Source: DASRWD01 sp044507975 (GTDB lineage: Bacteria > Deinococcota > Deinococci > Deinococcales > Trueperaceae). Taken from it: a DNA stretch of 15,144 bases. The stretch's first letter is position 1. Every line of letters starts with the position of its first letter. Below the pieces are notes generated by a model. That model made no database searches. It saw only the letters and a program-made list of their open reading frames with translations, and was not told where the DNA came from. This document shows positions 13,209-15,144 of the stretch, one piece after another. The position numbers and the translations under genes are program-made. The stretch spans positions 1 through 15,144 of the forward strand of contig JBIQIQ010000050.1 of assembly GCA_044507975.1 (NCBI GenBank), written 5' to 3'.

Positions 13209-15144
<1,936 letters not shown>

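Overview
The window is very GC-rich throughout, with dense, short-spaced and overlapping genes, frequent GTG/TTG starts and a strong GC bias at third codon positions. That fits a high-GC bacterium of the Deinococcota (a Trueperaceae-like lineage) or the Actinomycetota. The gene content seen here (hydrolase-glycosyltransferase fusion, SELENBP1-type methanethiol oxidase, prolyl oligopeptidase, apparently leaderless promoters) fits either, and I cannot decide from sequence alone. Two runs of exactly 100 N (7004-7103, 11322-11421) mark scaffold gaps. Each interrupts a gene whose two visible halves are out of frame across the gap, so the gap lengths are placeholders.

Left part (1-4756): the start of a lipoprotein gene on the minus strand faces a plus-strand operon of TetR regulator, alpha/beta hydrolase, hydrolase-glycosyltransferase fusion and LuxR-type HTH protein. 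All junctions in the operon overlap. The two hydrolase modules are clear paralogues, and the one in the fusion has lost its nucleophile serine. The operon promoter carries a tandem quasi-palindromic operator and a hairpin next to the ribosome binding site.

Middle (4757-9410): a SELENBP1/methanethiol oxidase gene overlaps a DUF2182 membrane-protein gene. The latter runs into the 3' end of a convergent histidine kinase gene and a gap. An OmpR-family regulator and this kinase form a minus-strand pair. The regulator is divergent from a membrane-anchored DUF192-like gene, and each of the two divergent genes is preceded by a TTCAC-N6-TTCAC tandem box in the same orientation relative to transcription. 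These are the probable binding sites of the regulator.

Right part (9411-15144): a BON-domain protein with a long Gly/Arg/Ser-rich region is convergent with a gap-interrupted DUF1684 gene. A minus-strand hydrolase-TetR operon follows, with a palindromic double operator and a promoter whose -10 box lies 6 nt before the start codon (leaderless). Last is a prolyl oligopeptidase whose N-terminus lies outside the window.

No RNA genes, CRISPR arrays, insertion sequences or phage genes were seen. The most interesting material is regulatory architecture (three distinct repeat operators, two candidate leaderless promoters) and the hydrolase/glycosyltransferase operon, rather than an obviously new defence or mobile system.
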